Positions 1 to 9,600 of a DNA stretch of 33,915 nt are shown one piece after another. The position numbers were made by a program, and so were the translations under genes. Under the pieces are notes generated by a model. That model was not told the DNA's origin, searched no databases, and worked only from the letters and a program-made list of their open reading frames with translations. This DNA comes from Zygnema cylindricum (lineage: Eukaryota; Streptophyta; Zygnematophyceae; Zygnematales; Zygnemataceae): contig JBBHKE010001415.1 in assembly GCA_037447655.1 (NCBI GenBank), positions 1 to 33,915 on the forward strand, in the 5' to 3' direction. Every line of letters starts with the position of its first letter. Within the stretch, counting starts at the first letter, position 1.

Positions 1-209
1 GGTACATAGAGTGGCTCGGACAAATCGAGTCAGGGTGGCTAGACCCGTGGGAGGGGTGGTGGAGATTTTGAGCAGCTTTTCGGAGGGCAGCTCTTCACAG
101 TTGGTGCACGAGAAGTCATAGAGAGCTCCCTATTCTCGCCTCCTCCATCTTCCTCTCAGGATATCGCAACCAGCAGACCTTCCCAGGGGGTAGGGAAAGG
201 GAGGCTTGA

Positions 210-530
210 GATCCATTAAGAAGAAAGCGGTTTGTCCACCGGGACAACAAGGGGAGATTTGCACCTCTTCCGAAGGATGAGACATCCCCACCTCCAGTGT
301 TTGCCTCAACCAAGAGAACTTCTCCTACCCCACCTCGTGACCAATTTGCCGCAGGGTTCTGGCGATCCGAATCCACTGATCCACAGGTTGCGGGTACGGA
401 ACCAGAAGATTTGTCTGAGGGAAGGTGGCGGACCAGACCCAATGATCCTAAAATTCCAGGGATGGGGATAGCGGATCTCACCAATGTGGTTGAAAAGGCC
501 AAGGAACTAGTGGAGGTTCTAAAATCCTAA
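210..530 (+). pseudogene. Gag N-terminal fragment
   Basis: An open stretch in frame 3 that follows an in-frame TGA at 207 and ends with TAA at 528. It is basic at the start (RRKRF, HRDNKGRF) and then rich in Pro, Ser and Thr; it ends in a short helical stretch (NVVEKAKELVEVLK). There is no recognisable enzyme domain. Position and composition fit the disordered head of a Gag polyprotein whose later parts continue in frames 2 and 1, which implies small indels. Assignment to Gag rests on context, not on a diagnostic motif. Confidence 0.4.
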
Positions 531-826
531 GGACGGGCTAGAATCGGGGCCGGACCTGCCACTGAAGATTGGGAGGCGTGGAGATAAAAAGGAGAAAGGT
601 ATAGGAACAGGAATTGATGTTTATTTGGGAAGCTCGGCGTAGGACAAGTGGGATTCTCAAGGGGAAGACCCCTCCTACACCGAAGACAGAGCCGCATGCC
701 GAAGCACCAGTTCTGGGAACTTCTCCTCTCCCAAGAACACAACCCGAAGTTCCTCCCTGAGGGTCTGGCCGAGAGCCTCCTCTTCAGCGGGAAGGGGGGG
801 AAACAACAGGACCTAATAAGAGGGGT

Positions 827-1333
827 TTGGGCGCAGATTTACCAAGTGAGTCTACTGCTATTCCCCGAGACGAGACAACCTTGGTCTCGGTAAAGGTGTC
901 TTCGGCAGTGGAGGCTTTAGTGGAGTTACGGCCGGACAAGAGGATTCACATTCCCTTGAGGCTGTCAACACCCCCTTCGCCACCTCTTAGAGCATCTCCA
1001 GATCTCCCATATTCTCCTCCTCCTCATTTCTCTCCCTCCTCGGCTCCTAATACAGAGCCTGGGGACTGCCCTTCACCATTCGTTTCTCCTGCTACTGTAG
1101 TTAGGGGGTCTCCGAAGCCGCTTGTTTTACCTTACAAACACGTCCCAGCTTACTCGTCTCCTCACAGAAGGTCCCCATCCTCGAGCTCCGGAAATCCTCC
1201 TCCCGAAGGCGACCTAGGAGACAGACACCTTTACGGAGACAGACACCTCCTCCCCAGAGCCTGTAGTCGTCCCTTTCTCCGCCACCAACCCTTCTTCAAG
1301 GACCTCGACCTCGCTTTCACATCTCATCATTGA
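827..1333 (+). pseudogene. Pro/Ser-rich Gag segment
   Basis: A frame 2 open stretch of about 168 codons, dominated by Pro and Ser (SPPPHFSPSSAP, SPATVVRGSPKPL). There is no credible start codon of its own; it reads as a middle piece of the same decayed Gag. Its composition suggests a flexible linker. Between 531 and 826 all frames are broken, so at least one indel separates it from the upstream fragment. No homologue recognised. Confidence 0.35.
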
Positions 1334-2535
1334 ATTAGGTTCCCAAAGAAGAACAATACTCTCTTGGATGTAGAGGAGTAGTGGGGAATATCCTTCCTCC
1401 GATGATACTTTCCGGCGCTGGTACTTCCTCTTTGGGAGGAGGATCCACACCTATCAGAGCAGCACCTCCTTCCGGAAGAGGACACGGTTCTGCTCCCGAG
1501 GAAGAGGATACAGGAGTCATCTCCCCGGCTGATTTTGTCAGTCCCACCGGGCCTTCTTTGTCACACTTCACAAATTCTGTAGAGGAAAAAAAGGAAATGG
1601 GGGACATCGGGATCTTTACAGGAGATAGCTCGGGGATTGCATTTTCGTACTTCGAGTTGTTGTGGAAGTCTTTCACGCAATCCGAAATCAATAAGTACAG
1701 GGGAGGAGCCATTTCGGATGACTTCGAGACAACCCTCTTCCCCATGATGGTCAACTACCTTTCTGGAGGGGCGTTGGCAGATTTCAAGGAGCATTAACCT
1801 CTTTTGATGGCTCATAGCATCAAGATCTCGGATCCAACCCTTGATGCAACAGTTCTGCAAGCGGAGGCTGACTTAGTGGCAGCAGCTGCAACCCTTGTAA
1901 CTGCTACCTTCACACAGGACATGAAAGTGCAAGCACAAGGGAGTGCCTATGTTAACCAGCTGCAAGCTATTCAGGCAGCCCAGACACCAACTCGTATGGT
2001 TGCTAATCCTAACCCTTGTACCACTGTGCTAAACATCAGGAGACTCCTCTATACAGAGAGGAACGAGTCAGCAATCAAGGAATTCACGGAATTCCGATGC
2101 TTGAAGAACGAGACTCCCCAAACTCTTTTCCACCGAATTTCAAGCCTTTGTCAGAAAAGGAAACTCTCCACGATTGACCTTCCAGCAATGTTAACTAAAT
2201 ACTTTATCGCTGTCCGTAATTCATTCGGATCAACAGGGGAGAGTGCTCTAGATAACTAGATTGGCGGACTGACAATTCAAGACATCAATCCGTTCGCCAA
2301 CGAAATCTCACTGGTGGCGATGAAATTATATGACTACTTTGTCCACAGTGAGGCACGGGAGAAGGCCGTGACCGGCAAAGCCCGTGCAAATTTTGCAAGA
2401 TTCATAAGCGAGACCTCTTTGAATGAGGAGAAAGAACCTGAACTTAAAGCATTGCGGAAGCTTAAGGGGAAGCAAGTGGCAGACAGCGGGTGAGAACCAG
2501 CGATGGTAGCAAATGAGTGGGTATTTCTCTATAAT

Positions 2536-2577
2536 TGCACAAATTGTCAACAGCCGGGTCATGGGCGGAAGCACTGC
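2536..2577 (+). other. CCHC zinc knuckle 1 of the decayed Gag
   Basis: Frame 1 encodes CTNCQQPGHGRKHC, an exact C-x2-C-x4-H-x4-C retroviral zinc knuckle, flanked by basic residues. Knuckles of this type bind element RNA during packaging. It lies between the stops at 2491 and 2650. Confidence 0.85.
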
Positions 2578-2844
2578 ACAAGAAAACTTAAATTGGAGCA
2601 AGCTTTGAAACTTAAGGAATGGGAGAAAGAACATGCAGAAAGGACCTTGTAACAGCAAGAAAAGCTTAAGGAAGGGAGGGGAGAGTACAAGACACCGATA
2701 ACCAAGGATACATACCGTCCCACTCCACAAAGCGAAACCATTAAGATATCCCAATCTGAGTTGCGGCAAATCAAACTTCCAAAGTTTGATGACGCCCAAA
2801 TCTCCAACAAGATCCAAAGTAAATGTACCACCGAGGGCGCCAAG

Positions 2845-2886
2845 TGAAAAGCTTGTGGATTTCTGGGGCACAAAAAAGGGCAATGT
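2845..2886 (+). other. CCHC zinc knuckle 2, first Cys replaced by a stop
   Basis: Frame 1 reads stop-K-A-C-G-F-L-G-H-K-K-G-Q-C. The last three zinc ligands have the spacing x2-C-x4-H-x4-C, and the TGA at 2845-2847 occupies the place of the first Cys. A Cys codon (TGT or TGC) becomes TGA by one base change. Two knuckles in tandem are common in Gag nucleocapsids. Confidence 0.75.
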
Positions 2887-3447
2887 TTCCGGAAGAATGG
2901 ATTACCCAAGGAAATGATGCAATTTGCTTTGTTTACGGGAGAAGGAGAAACAACCTTTAACTCTATCCCACTCCAACTTATTTATTCATGGGGGCGCCAA
3001 CTTATGCCCACGTTGGAGAGACGTGAGCAAACCGTGGTTACTTTGGCCAGGCTTACGCCGGAGATCATCATACAACAGCAAAGTCAGCAGCTGGTCGCAA
3101 TGGCTGCAGAGTAGGTTGCCCTCCGCTTGGGATCTTCTTCCCCGCCTGCTTCTCTCACAGCAGCACAACCACTCCAAAAGCAGAAACAGGAGTTGTTACA
3201 AAAGCTCGCCGAGCTTGAGCTTCAAGGCACAGCGGGTGCCAACGATGACGACTTATTGGGCTGGGATTTGGAACCCCCAAATGCCCACCATGCCCACACC
3301 TTCCTGTCCGAAGCTTGGAATGTTAGGGTGGGAGACAACCGCCGCCAACTACGCCATTCCACATCGATGCAAAGAGAGGACAGGCAGAAAATGAGTCAAA
3401 GGGATCACAACCGGAAAGCTACAGGGGCCTTTGTCATTTACTCCTAG

Positions 3448-3945
3448 GGCAGTAATGTTGAACAACGGCATCGGCTTAGGAATCAAACCTAATCACCCAC
3501 CATCTCTTCCTCCCAAACCTAAATTGCCTCTCGTTTTCAAAAATTACCAAACGAGACACACCAATGAAAGAAAGAATCACAGGAACGAGAGAAAAATGAC
3601 AATCAAGACTTGTTTGAGAAATATATGGCGGAACGCCTAGAGAATGACACAACCGAAACACCTCCAATCCCTGATTCCGGCTCCGAGAGTGAGATTGAAG
3701 AACAAGATTGGGATATGCAGGAACCGAACACATCCCAATCTTTACCGAAAGCAACACTTCTTTCCTTCAAACCGGCATGCTAGTCATGCTAGTTTGGCTC
3801 CTCATGCCCTATGCCCTCACCCACGTGAAAACTCTAGCATCCTCCCACAACCTGCCCAAAGAAATCCTCATTCAGGCATTAAGAGAGGAGTTCCACACTA
3901 GAAAGGGCGGGGGTAGACAGGACCACTCCGCCAACCGCAGTATTT
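3448..3945 (+). pseudogene. Broken linker between nucleocapsid and protease
   Basis: No frame stays open. Around 3600-3780, frame 1 shows an acidic stretch (SGSESEIEEQDWDM) of the kind found in unstructured linkers, then several stops; frames 2 and 3 are each open for about 80 codons over 3644-3960. The region probably joined Gag to the protease in the intact ancestor. No domain recognised. Confidence 0.35.
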
Positions 3946-4345
3946 TTGTCCACATATCCTAAAACCCCTATAGTGGAAAGGGACTACAAAGCCTTATCAG
4001 TGGCTGTTATACTTAACCGAACCGGGAACTTCAAGCTCAACGGGTACGGGGGATACCAGGACGTTGTGGTCGACACCGGAGCACTCCGCAACCTCATTAC
4101 CACCTCCGCTTTGCAGAAAATGCCCAAGGAACTCCAGCCCAAAATTTGCCCAAGAAACATCTGCTTAAGCACCGTAAGCAGCGGCAGTCAACCAGTCCAT
4201 GGAATAATCAAGGCCATGGAAATCGAGTTTTCTGATGACAGAGGCCAACGCGTGAAAATTGAGCTTCCCTTCTTGGTGATGGAAGGGACTCAATTCGAAA
4301 TTCTGTTGGGAATGGCCACTTGGACCCGGCTCAATATGAGTTTGA
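3946..4345 (+). pseudogene. Retroviral-type aspartic protease remnant
   Basis: The frame 1 product has the active-site motif VVVDTGALRNLIT (about 4060-4100; D-T-G-A) and, about 70 residues later, hydrophobic strands followed by FEILLGMATWTRL, matching the conserved I-L-G segment of pepsin-like retroelement proteases. These enzymes act as dimers and cut the polyprotein. The catalytic Asp is intact. The frame is lost near 4335-4345, where the reading continues in frame 3. It follows the nucleocapsid directly, as in Ty3-type and retroviral genomes. Which LTR class it belongs to is not decided by this fragment alone. Confidence 0.7.
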
Positions 4346-4719
4346 GCGTGTGGAAGAACAATGTACAATCCAGGACCCAAAAAATCCGGAAGGAACCAAA
4401 ATGGTGGTTCCTTTGGATTTATGGAACCGGGGGAAGACAAATGTCCCAGTGTTTGGTTGCTACCCAGTGTACACGACATCATCTGTGACGGAATTGTTGG
4501 GCAGGTCTACAGATATTGCCAAAGAAATCTAGCAATTCCCAATTTCCAAGCGGTGGGAAGAGGAATATAACAATAGATTATTGCAGGTAGCAAAACTCTG
4601 GTGGGGAGTGGATAAAGCATTTTCAGCCTTAACGTTGAAGAAGCTGTTTCTACACCACAATCTAATGCTTCCAAACCCAAGACCTGTAACGACAAGTTCA
4701 ATCGACAAGTGATGTCATT
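4320..4719 (+). pseudogene. Protease to methyltransferase linker
   Basis: Frame 3 is open from the end of the protease (PKNPEGTKMVVPLDLWNRG) through one stop at 4530-4532 and on to about 4690, ending in a Ser/Thr/Pro-rich stretch (VSTPQSNASKP). Around 4690-4712 the reading moves to frame 2 for about 60 bases and then back to frame 3, so two small compensating indels separate it from the methyltransferase motif I. No RT-like motif is present here, which is notable because RT normally follows protease. Confidence 0.4.
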
Positions 4720-5181
4720 GGCAGTCCCCGATTCAGGACTGCGTATTTTATCTCTATTTTTCGGGAATTAGTTATGATTTGGAAGCAGTTTTGCAAACAG
4801 GATATCGGGTGGAGTCATACACAACCGTGGAAATATCACTCGAGGCTCGGGCTGTCAGCAAACATCGCCTCCACCAACTTAAACACCTATATCCTCAACA
4901 ACTTCCAGTATCTGCCTTTTCCAAAGCTCACCGTAGTCTTCCCCACAATGTGGAAAACATCATGGCGACCCACCTGGCCAGTTTGGGAAGAGTGGATTTG
5001 GTGTTGGCAGACTGGCCTTGTCAAGGATACTCCTTAGCAAGACAAGGAAGAGGGCATCAAGACAGTAGAAGTGGAACATTTTTCTGGTTGATCAAATTAA
5101 TCTCGTGGCTTCAACAACTCCAAGACACACCGGTGGGGTACGTTTTGGAAAATGTCCACCCAGGAGACGATAAACATAAAC
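4716..5181 (+). pseudogene. C5 cytosine DNA methyltransferase domain, N-terminal half, truncated
   Basis: C5 methyltransferases transfer a methyl group from AdoMet to cytosine in DNA. Motif I is split by a frameshift: frame 2 gives SGLRILSLF, then frame 3 gives FSGI (4758-4769) followed by YDLEAVLQTGYRVE. Motif II is a Glu in YTTVEIS. Motif IV is DLVLADWPCQGYS with the catalytic Cys codon at 5019-5021, followed by RQGRGHQDSRSGTFF. Motif VI is YVLENV (ENV at 5148-5156). Spacing and order match the family. The target-recognition region and motifs VIII-X are missing because an LTR begins at 5182; the last residues of the open frame (to 5237) come from that LTR. It lies about 400 bases after the protease and in the same direction. 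The catalytic residues that remain are intact, but the copy cannot be functional. Confidence 0.85.
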
Positions 5182-5400
5182 TGTTGAAAATTAATAGATT
5201 TCTAGAGTATTTTCTAGGTTTAAATATGTTAGTATAAAAGGAAAAGAAAAGGAGGGACAGCTTGCCTCCACCTCCTCTCTCTCTAGCCCGCATACTTGGT
5301 GTAGTCACTGGAGGATAGAGAGGGTGGTTGATCCATGGCTGCCTTAGTTCAACAGGAAGTTATTTTTAGTAGGTTACTAAAAAATACCTAACGGGCCCGG

Positions 5401-5478
5401 GATTTGATCCCGTTACGTGCCGTCCGTCACGTTGGCCGATAGCAGTCAGCTTTATCCTATTAGACTATGACCATAGCT
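5401..5478 (-). other. tRNA-like segment in X-plus LTR
   Basis: On the minus strand a perfect A box TAGTCTAATAGG (5467-5456, pattern TRGYNNARYNGG) is followed 58 bases later by a B box GATCAAATC (5409-5401, pattern GWTCRANNC) in a T-arm-like stem with a 7-base loop. It is antisense to the LTR. No convincing acceptor stem, so it is a tRNA-derived segment rather than a tRNA gene. Confidence 0.55.
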
Positions 5479-5737
5479 AAATGGTATTGTATGTGATAAA
5501 TATATATGTATTTAGCAGGGAACAAATTCATCTAACTGAAACTCTATACGGCATGCATAGATACAGTTTTATAAAGTACGAAGTACGAAACTACTTTGAA
5601 ACGGATACCGCGCATTTTGTTTGGATAGCAAAAACAAATATTGCGCAAGTATTTATAACGGCTGAGATTGCATTTCAAGTCAAATCCAACGGTGCACATC
5701 ATTGCCGAAATCCTGAAATGGTCACTTTGGCATTCAG

Positions 5738-5763
5738 TGACGTGGCATGACTAGCGCCACGTG
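5738..5763 (+). promoter_or_regulatory. Paired ACGT-core boxes (G-box) in X-plus LTR
   Basis: TGACGTGGC and GCCACGTGG face each other about 10 bases apart; the second contains the palindrome CACGTG (5758-5763). Both are kept in the two X-minus LTRs (CACGTG at 19291-19296 and 24669-24674), and CACGTG is also in the W LTR (26087-26092). Plant bZIP factors bind such cores. A regulatory role in this LTR is inferred from conservation only. Confidence 0.4.
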
Positions 5764-6326
5764 GAGAGATAACATTCGGTCGCTGGAATTCCGAGGAATG
5801 TACGGACGAGTGGAAAATGGACACGCGTCCGCTTAATGGCCTTGTTGTACAAAGGTCGTACAAAAAGTACTTCGGCAGTAGTACTTTTATGTACTATACA
5901 CTATTCTAATTGGTTGGTACAGTTAATAGATAGGGGTTGTTGTTGTTCCACAACCACCGGTGCAAGTGGAGGAGCAGCAGTAGTAGTAGAAGTAGACATG
6001 ATACACTCTCAGAAGCTATCAAGAATCCTACCAAACAGCTATTCTGAAGTGCTCACCAATTCTTTTACAAGCATCCAAACTTCACAAAACTCTATCAGAA
6101 TATAGAGTAGCATAAACACTAACAACTCCCAAAGTTTCAGTACAATTGACCTAACAACATTCAAGATATAATACTCAGAGGTTTCCCAAAAACTGTGTGC
6201 AGTTTTACTACTTGGAAGTCTGGATACATAATATGTTATGAGTCCTAAGTATTATACTTGTGTTGAATTGGCAATGCCAGTGTACTTGGGAGGTACGTCA
6301 AACCACCAAGCTACCATTAATCTTTC

Positions 6327-6423
6327 AAGCTACCACTAAGCTATCACTAAGCTACCACTAAGCTATCACTAAGCTACCACTGAGTTACCCACTAAGTTAC
6401 CACTGAGTTACCCACTAAGTTTA
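6327..6423 (+). repeat. 11-base tandem array in Y LTR
   Basis: About five units of AAGCTACCACT / AAGCTATCACT in alternation, then related 11-12-base units GAGTTACCCACT / AAGTTACCACT. The same array is at 16827-16920 in the other LTR. No spacers, so not CRISPR. Confidence 0.85.
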
Positions 6424-6546
6424 CTAGAATCGTAGCTATCGTAGTTGCTCTATCTATACAGAATCACATTAGGAATATCAGACGTTGCGTTGTCTGTACG
6501 GACCATATCAAATATAATCGTGGTAACGTTGTCCTGTCTGTGTTGC

Positions 6547-6640
6547 AGCTTCGCTGCTGCGCTGCTCTGCTGCTGCGCTGCTCTGCTGTATAGCAGCTGC
6601 GCTGCTCTGTCTGTATAGTTGCTGCGCTGCTGCGCTACTC
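6547..6640 (+). repeat. GCTGC/GCTCT-rich simple repeat in Y LTR
   Basis: Runs of GCTGCGCTGCTCTGCTGCT interrupted by TATAGCAGCTGC; a counterpart lies at 17046-17146. It can pair with itself (GCAGC/GCTGC). Likely microsatellite expansion inside the LTR. Confidence 0.7.
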
Positions 6641-6822
6641 TGAAAGCTTTCCAAAATACAACATTCCCTAAAGCTTTAGAATCAATATATTAGCGCAGCT
6701 GCGGTGATAAACTAGCGCAGTATCACAGCATATCAATATAGCAATTAGCAAGTCGCTTAGTCCCACTACATCTCAATGGTGGACTTATCGCAGCGTGGCA
6801 GTATAGCAGTGCAGCAATTCAA

Positions 6823-7490
6823 CTATTCACTTAGTCCCACTGCGTCCCTACAATACTTCAGCTTAGGAGCAGGAAGAGCTTTAGTGAGCATATCAGCAAT
6901 CATTTTTGCATCTGGTAAATAGCATAATTTCATCACTCTAGAGAACACTTTTTCTCTTACAAAGTGTAATCGTACATCCATGCGCTTGCTTTTGAAGTGA
7001 TGACTCGGGTTAGAAGCAATGGCAATGGCAGCCTGGTTATCACACCAAATCACCTGTGGACCAACTTACATGTATCCTAGTTCTTGTAACATGGATTTTA
7101 CCCATAAGAGTTCTTTGAGGGCCGAGCTTGCTGCCATAAATTCTGACTCCATTGTCGACTATGCTGTCACCTTTATAAGTTTCTTGCTCCAGCAGCAAGT
7201 ACTGTTCCCAACTTGTAGAACGAATCTCGTGGTGGATTTCCAGTTGACATATCGCCATAGCTTGCATCACTCCACATTTGCAGTTTTACTTCTCCTCCGC
7301 CTAGTGTTAGTTTGAGGTGTTTGGTTCCGGCCAAATATCTTAAGACTTTCCTTGCTGCATCAAAGTCAGATTTTCTCGGATTCTCTAGACTCCTGCTCAG
7401 TACCTCGACTGCTGCAACAATGTCAAGACGGGTACAATTCATGAAATATATTAAGCTTCCCACTATTCGTCTGTAAGGTATTTGTGTCAT
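6823..7490 (-). pseudogene. Y-minus RNase H domain and Pol C-terminus
   Basis: The end of the copia Pol. From 7490 downward, one frame gives the late RT segment YRRIVGSLIYFMNCTRLDI and then WSDASYG, the first RNase H Asp region. A frameshift follows, and from 7053 another frame gives CDNQAAIAIASNP and MDVRLHFVREK, which match the copia RNase H end. It stops at 6823, 160 bases before the 3' LTR. The central RNase H segment (7054-7270) is scrambled. RNase H would remove the RNA strand after reverse transcription. Confidence 0.8.
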
Positions 7491-7538
7491 AGAATCATTC
7501 TCCCTTGATTCTAAATACTCACTAACAATGAGACCTGG

Positions 7539-8391
7539 TTATGTCTCTTCTCCCTCTAACTTTTGCCGAAACTCCATTGTAGTTAGACATCCTTTTGCCC
7601 CCCGCATTCCGTACTCATCTAACATGTTTCCAATAGCCTCCTTTTGAGTCAATTTTATTACTTTCTTACTTCTGTCCCTCTCTACCTGGATACCCAAAAT
7701 ATATTTTGCCTCACCGAGGTCTTTCATCTCGAACCGTGAGTTTAGAGCAGTATTGATTTTGTTGATTTCAGCCATTGTTTTACTAATTAATAATAAATCA
7801 TCTACATACACCGCTATATACACTATCCCATTTTCACATTTCAAAACGTAGACATAGTGATCAGATTTTATCCTGTGAAATCCTAGGCTAGTCAAGAATT
7901 CATCAAGCTTTAGATTCCACAATCTGGGGGGTGTTTTAGGCCGTACAGAGATTTAAGCAACTTGCATACTAAATGCTTTTTTCCTGGTTCTGCATACTTT
8001 TCAGGTTGCTGCATGTGAATGGTCTCTTCTAGTTCTCCATGCAAAAAGGCTGTCTTTACATCCATCTGATGTATTTCCATATCTTCTATAGCAGCTAGGG
8101 ACAGCAAAATCCTAACTGTCGGAAATATTACAACCGGAGAAAATGTTTCTTCAAAATCGATTCATTCCTTTTATTATACCTTTTTGCCACAAGTCTGGCC
8201 TTATAACGTTCAATGGTGTTATCGGGATTTAACTTCACCTTGAATACCCATTTGCTGCCGATTGCTTTTCGATCCGGAGGAAGGTCCACAAGCTCCCATG
8301 TTTGAGCCTCCATGATGGACTTCATTTCGTCGTTTGCTGCCTCGATCCAGTGATTCCGTTCTGGTGATGAGAAGGCCTCCTGAATGGTCAA
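7539..8391 (-). pseudogene. Y-minus reverse transcriptase
   Basis: Three overlapping or adjacent frame pieces cover the copia RT. 8391-8128 has MKSIMEAQTWELVDLPPD and SKWVFKVKLNPDNTIERYKARLVAK. 8107-7910 has MEIHQMDVKTAFLHGEL. 7922-7539 has the catalytic VYVDDLLL and FEMKDLGEAKYILGIQ. The YVDD box is intact, but two frameshifts, near 8125-8160 and 7910-7920, disable it. Confidence 0.85.
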
Positions 8392-9600
8392 AGGCTCCCC
8401 TGAGGCTGCCGAGTAGGCAAAGTGAGAACTTGCTTGCAGGCCACTGCTGGATCTTCTTCCCTCGGAATTCTGAGGCTGAGATCGTCAGATGCCGCTTATT
8501 GCGCTGATTGCGCTGGTTGCGATCTGTGTGGATTGACTGCTGTTGGTCCGTTTGGAACGGAACTTGTTAAGGAACTTGGAGAGAGTCTGACTCCGGAGTC
8601 ACTACAGGAAAATTTGGCATCTGTGGTACAATTTCCTGCAAGCAATCTTAAATGACATATTCATGTACCTTTTACTGCTTTTGGTGCTCTGTCATTTTAA
8701 ATAAATTGACGGTGTCAAGCTCATCCTTTACAATAATATTCCGTGCTACAACTTTTTTGTGCCTCTCAAACACAAAGACTCGATAACCTTTTGAGTGATC
8801 GTCATATCGTAACAAAATACCCGGTAGTCCCTTCGGTTCCATTTTCCATCTATCTGTGGACGTATCGAATATAAAGCATTGACTACCAAAGACTTTGAAA
8901 TGGCTAACATCTGGTTTGCTACCTGTCCAAATCTCGTAAGGAGTAGTGTCTACCGATTAGGATGCTATCCTATTCTTAATATAAACTACACAATTAAAAG
9001 CCTCAGCCCAGAATTTCGGATCCACATTCTTATCTGCGAGCATCGACCTGGAGCTCTCTGTGAGAGTTCTATTTACTCTTTCAGACACCCCATTTTGTTC
9101 TGGTTAATATGGAAGAGTCAATAGAAAACTAATACCTTCTTCGAGTAAAAAGGTTTCAAATTCTTTCGATGTATATTCACCACCATTGTCTGATGTGAGC
9201 TGCAAAATAGGTAAATTATGAAGTTTTTCAACCCATGCTTTATAGTGTTTCAAGTGACCAAACACTTCACTCTTTTCCTTCATAAAGTAAACTTTTGTAA
9301 ACCTGGAAAAATCATCTGTGAAGGTGACCATGTATTTCATCCCCCCTGGCAGATGGAACCTTCGCAGGACCAAAAACATCCGAATGAATTTGTTGAAGAA
9401 GTTTCGTTGACCGATGCTCAGACTCCTTAGGAAATGGCAATCGGTGGATTTTGCCTAAAGCGCAACCATCACAAGTTTTGACCGGCTTATCTGTGAGTGA
9501 TACACCCTCTATTTTTCTAGCAAGGACCATTTTCTTCAAACTATCATAGTTTACATGGCCTAATCTTTTATGCCACAACTCATCTGAGTGCAAGACACCG
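8392..9600 (-). pseudogene. Y-minus integrase
   Basis: The zinc-binding HHCC part is seen as LWHKRLGHVNYD and CDGCALGKIH (about 9575-9450). Core pieces include LTSDNGGEYTSKEFE (second catalytic Asp, about 9200) and, in another frame near 9060-9105, EQNGVSERVNRT, which keeps the catalytic Glu but follows a stop (PY-stop-PEQN). Downstream to 8392, fragments of the integrase C-terminal region and the linker to RT are scattered over frames. Integrase would insert the cDNA; this copy is broken in several places. Confidence 0.75.

Larger units (their letters stand above)
1381..3447 (+). pseudogene. Gag capsid and nucleocapsid region, with nonsense mutations
   Basis: A single frame (frame 1) can be followed from about 1381 to 3447, broken only by stops at 1795 (TAA), 2257 (TAG), 2491 (TGA), 2650 (TAA), 2845 (TGA) and 3112 (TAG) before the stop at 3445. 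The part around 1804-2430 is helical and Ala/Gln-rich and includes a segment typical of retrotransposon capsids (ESAIKEFTEFRCL, then LFHRISSLCQKRKLS). It is followed by a basic region with two CCHC zinc knuckles and a Gln/Leu-rich coiled-coil-like stretch near 3165-3235. Preservation of one frame across about 2 kb argues that this was one Gag protein disabled by point mutations. Capsid assignment is by position and composition. Confidence 0.6.
1..5181 (+). mobile_element. Decayed LTR-retroelement interior: Gag - protease - DNA methyltransferase
   Basis: Coding remnants lie in one direction and in the order expected of a retroelement: Pro/Ser-rich Gag head, capsid-like helical segment, two CCHC knuckles, aspartic protease, then a C5 cytosine methyltransferase domain. 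All are broken by stops and small frameshifts, so this copy is dead. No LTR, primer site, reverse transcriptase or integrase of this element is visible. The left end runs off the window, and the right end is cut at 5182, where an X-family LTR begins with TGTTG. Knuckles plus a DTGA protease support an LTR-retroelement origin. Ty3/gypsy versus other classes cannot be settled without the RT. Confidence 0.75.
5182..5940 (+). repeat. X-plus 5' LTR, first part
   Basis: Starts TGTTGAAAATTAATAG. It aligns along its length with the reverse complements of 19871-19113 and 25249-24490, the start of both X-minus LTRs. It contains the antisense tRNA-like segment (5401-5478), a TATA-like TATTTATAA at 5650-5658 and paired ACGT-core boxes near 5738-5763. 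The alignment stops at GTTGT (5936-5940) and resumes at 17172 after Y-minus. Confidence 0.85.
5941..6663 (-). repeat. Y-minus 3' LTR
   Basis: 723 bases. It matches the 5' LTR pieces (10916-11301 and 16827-17171, 731 bases together) throughout. On the element strand it starts TGTTGTATTTTGGAAAGC and ends GTGGAACAACA. It contains an 11-base tandem array, a GCTGC-rich stretch, and at its end a gag-frame ATG with about 19 codons (Ser/Thr, Ala/Pro, Val-rich). Confidence 0.85.

Noticed and set aside
1333-1860. Minus-strand open frames over the decayed Gag
   Set aside because: Shadows of the + strand Gag frame; no motifs.
1795-3114. Gag stops as evidence of methylation-driven C-to-T decay (Gln/Arg codons to stops)
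   Set aside because: Every stop codon can arise by C-to-T, so without sibling copies the pattern has no weight; the stop at 2845 replaces Cys and does not fit.
6327-6423. CRISPR-like array
   Set aside because: Units are 11-12 bases with no spacers; it is a minisatellite inside an LTR of a eukaryotic element.
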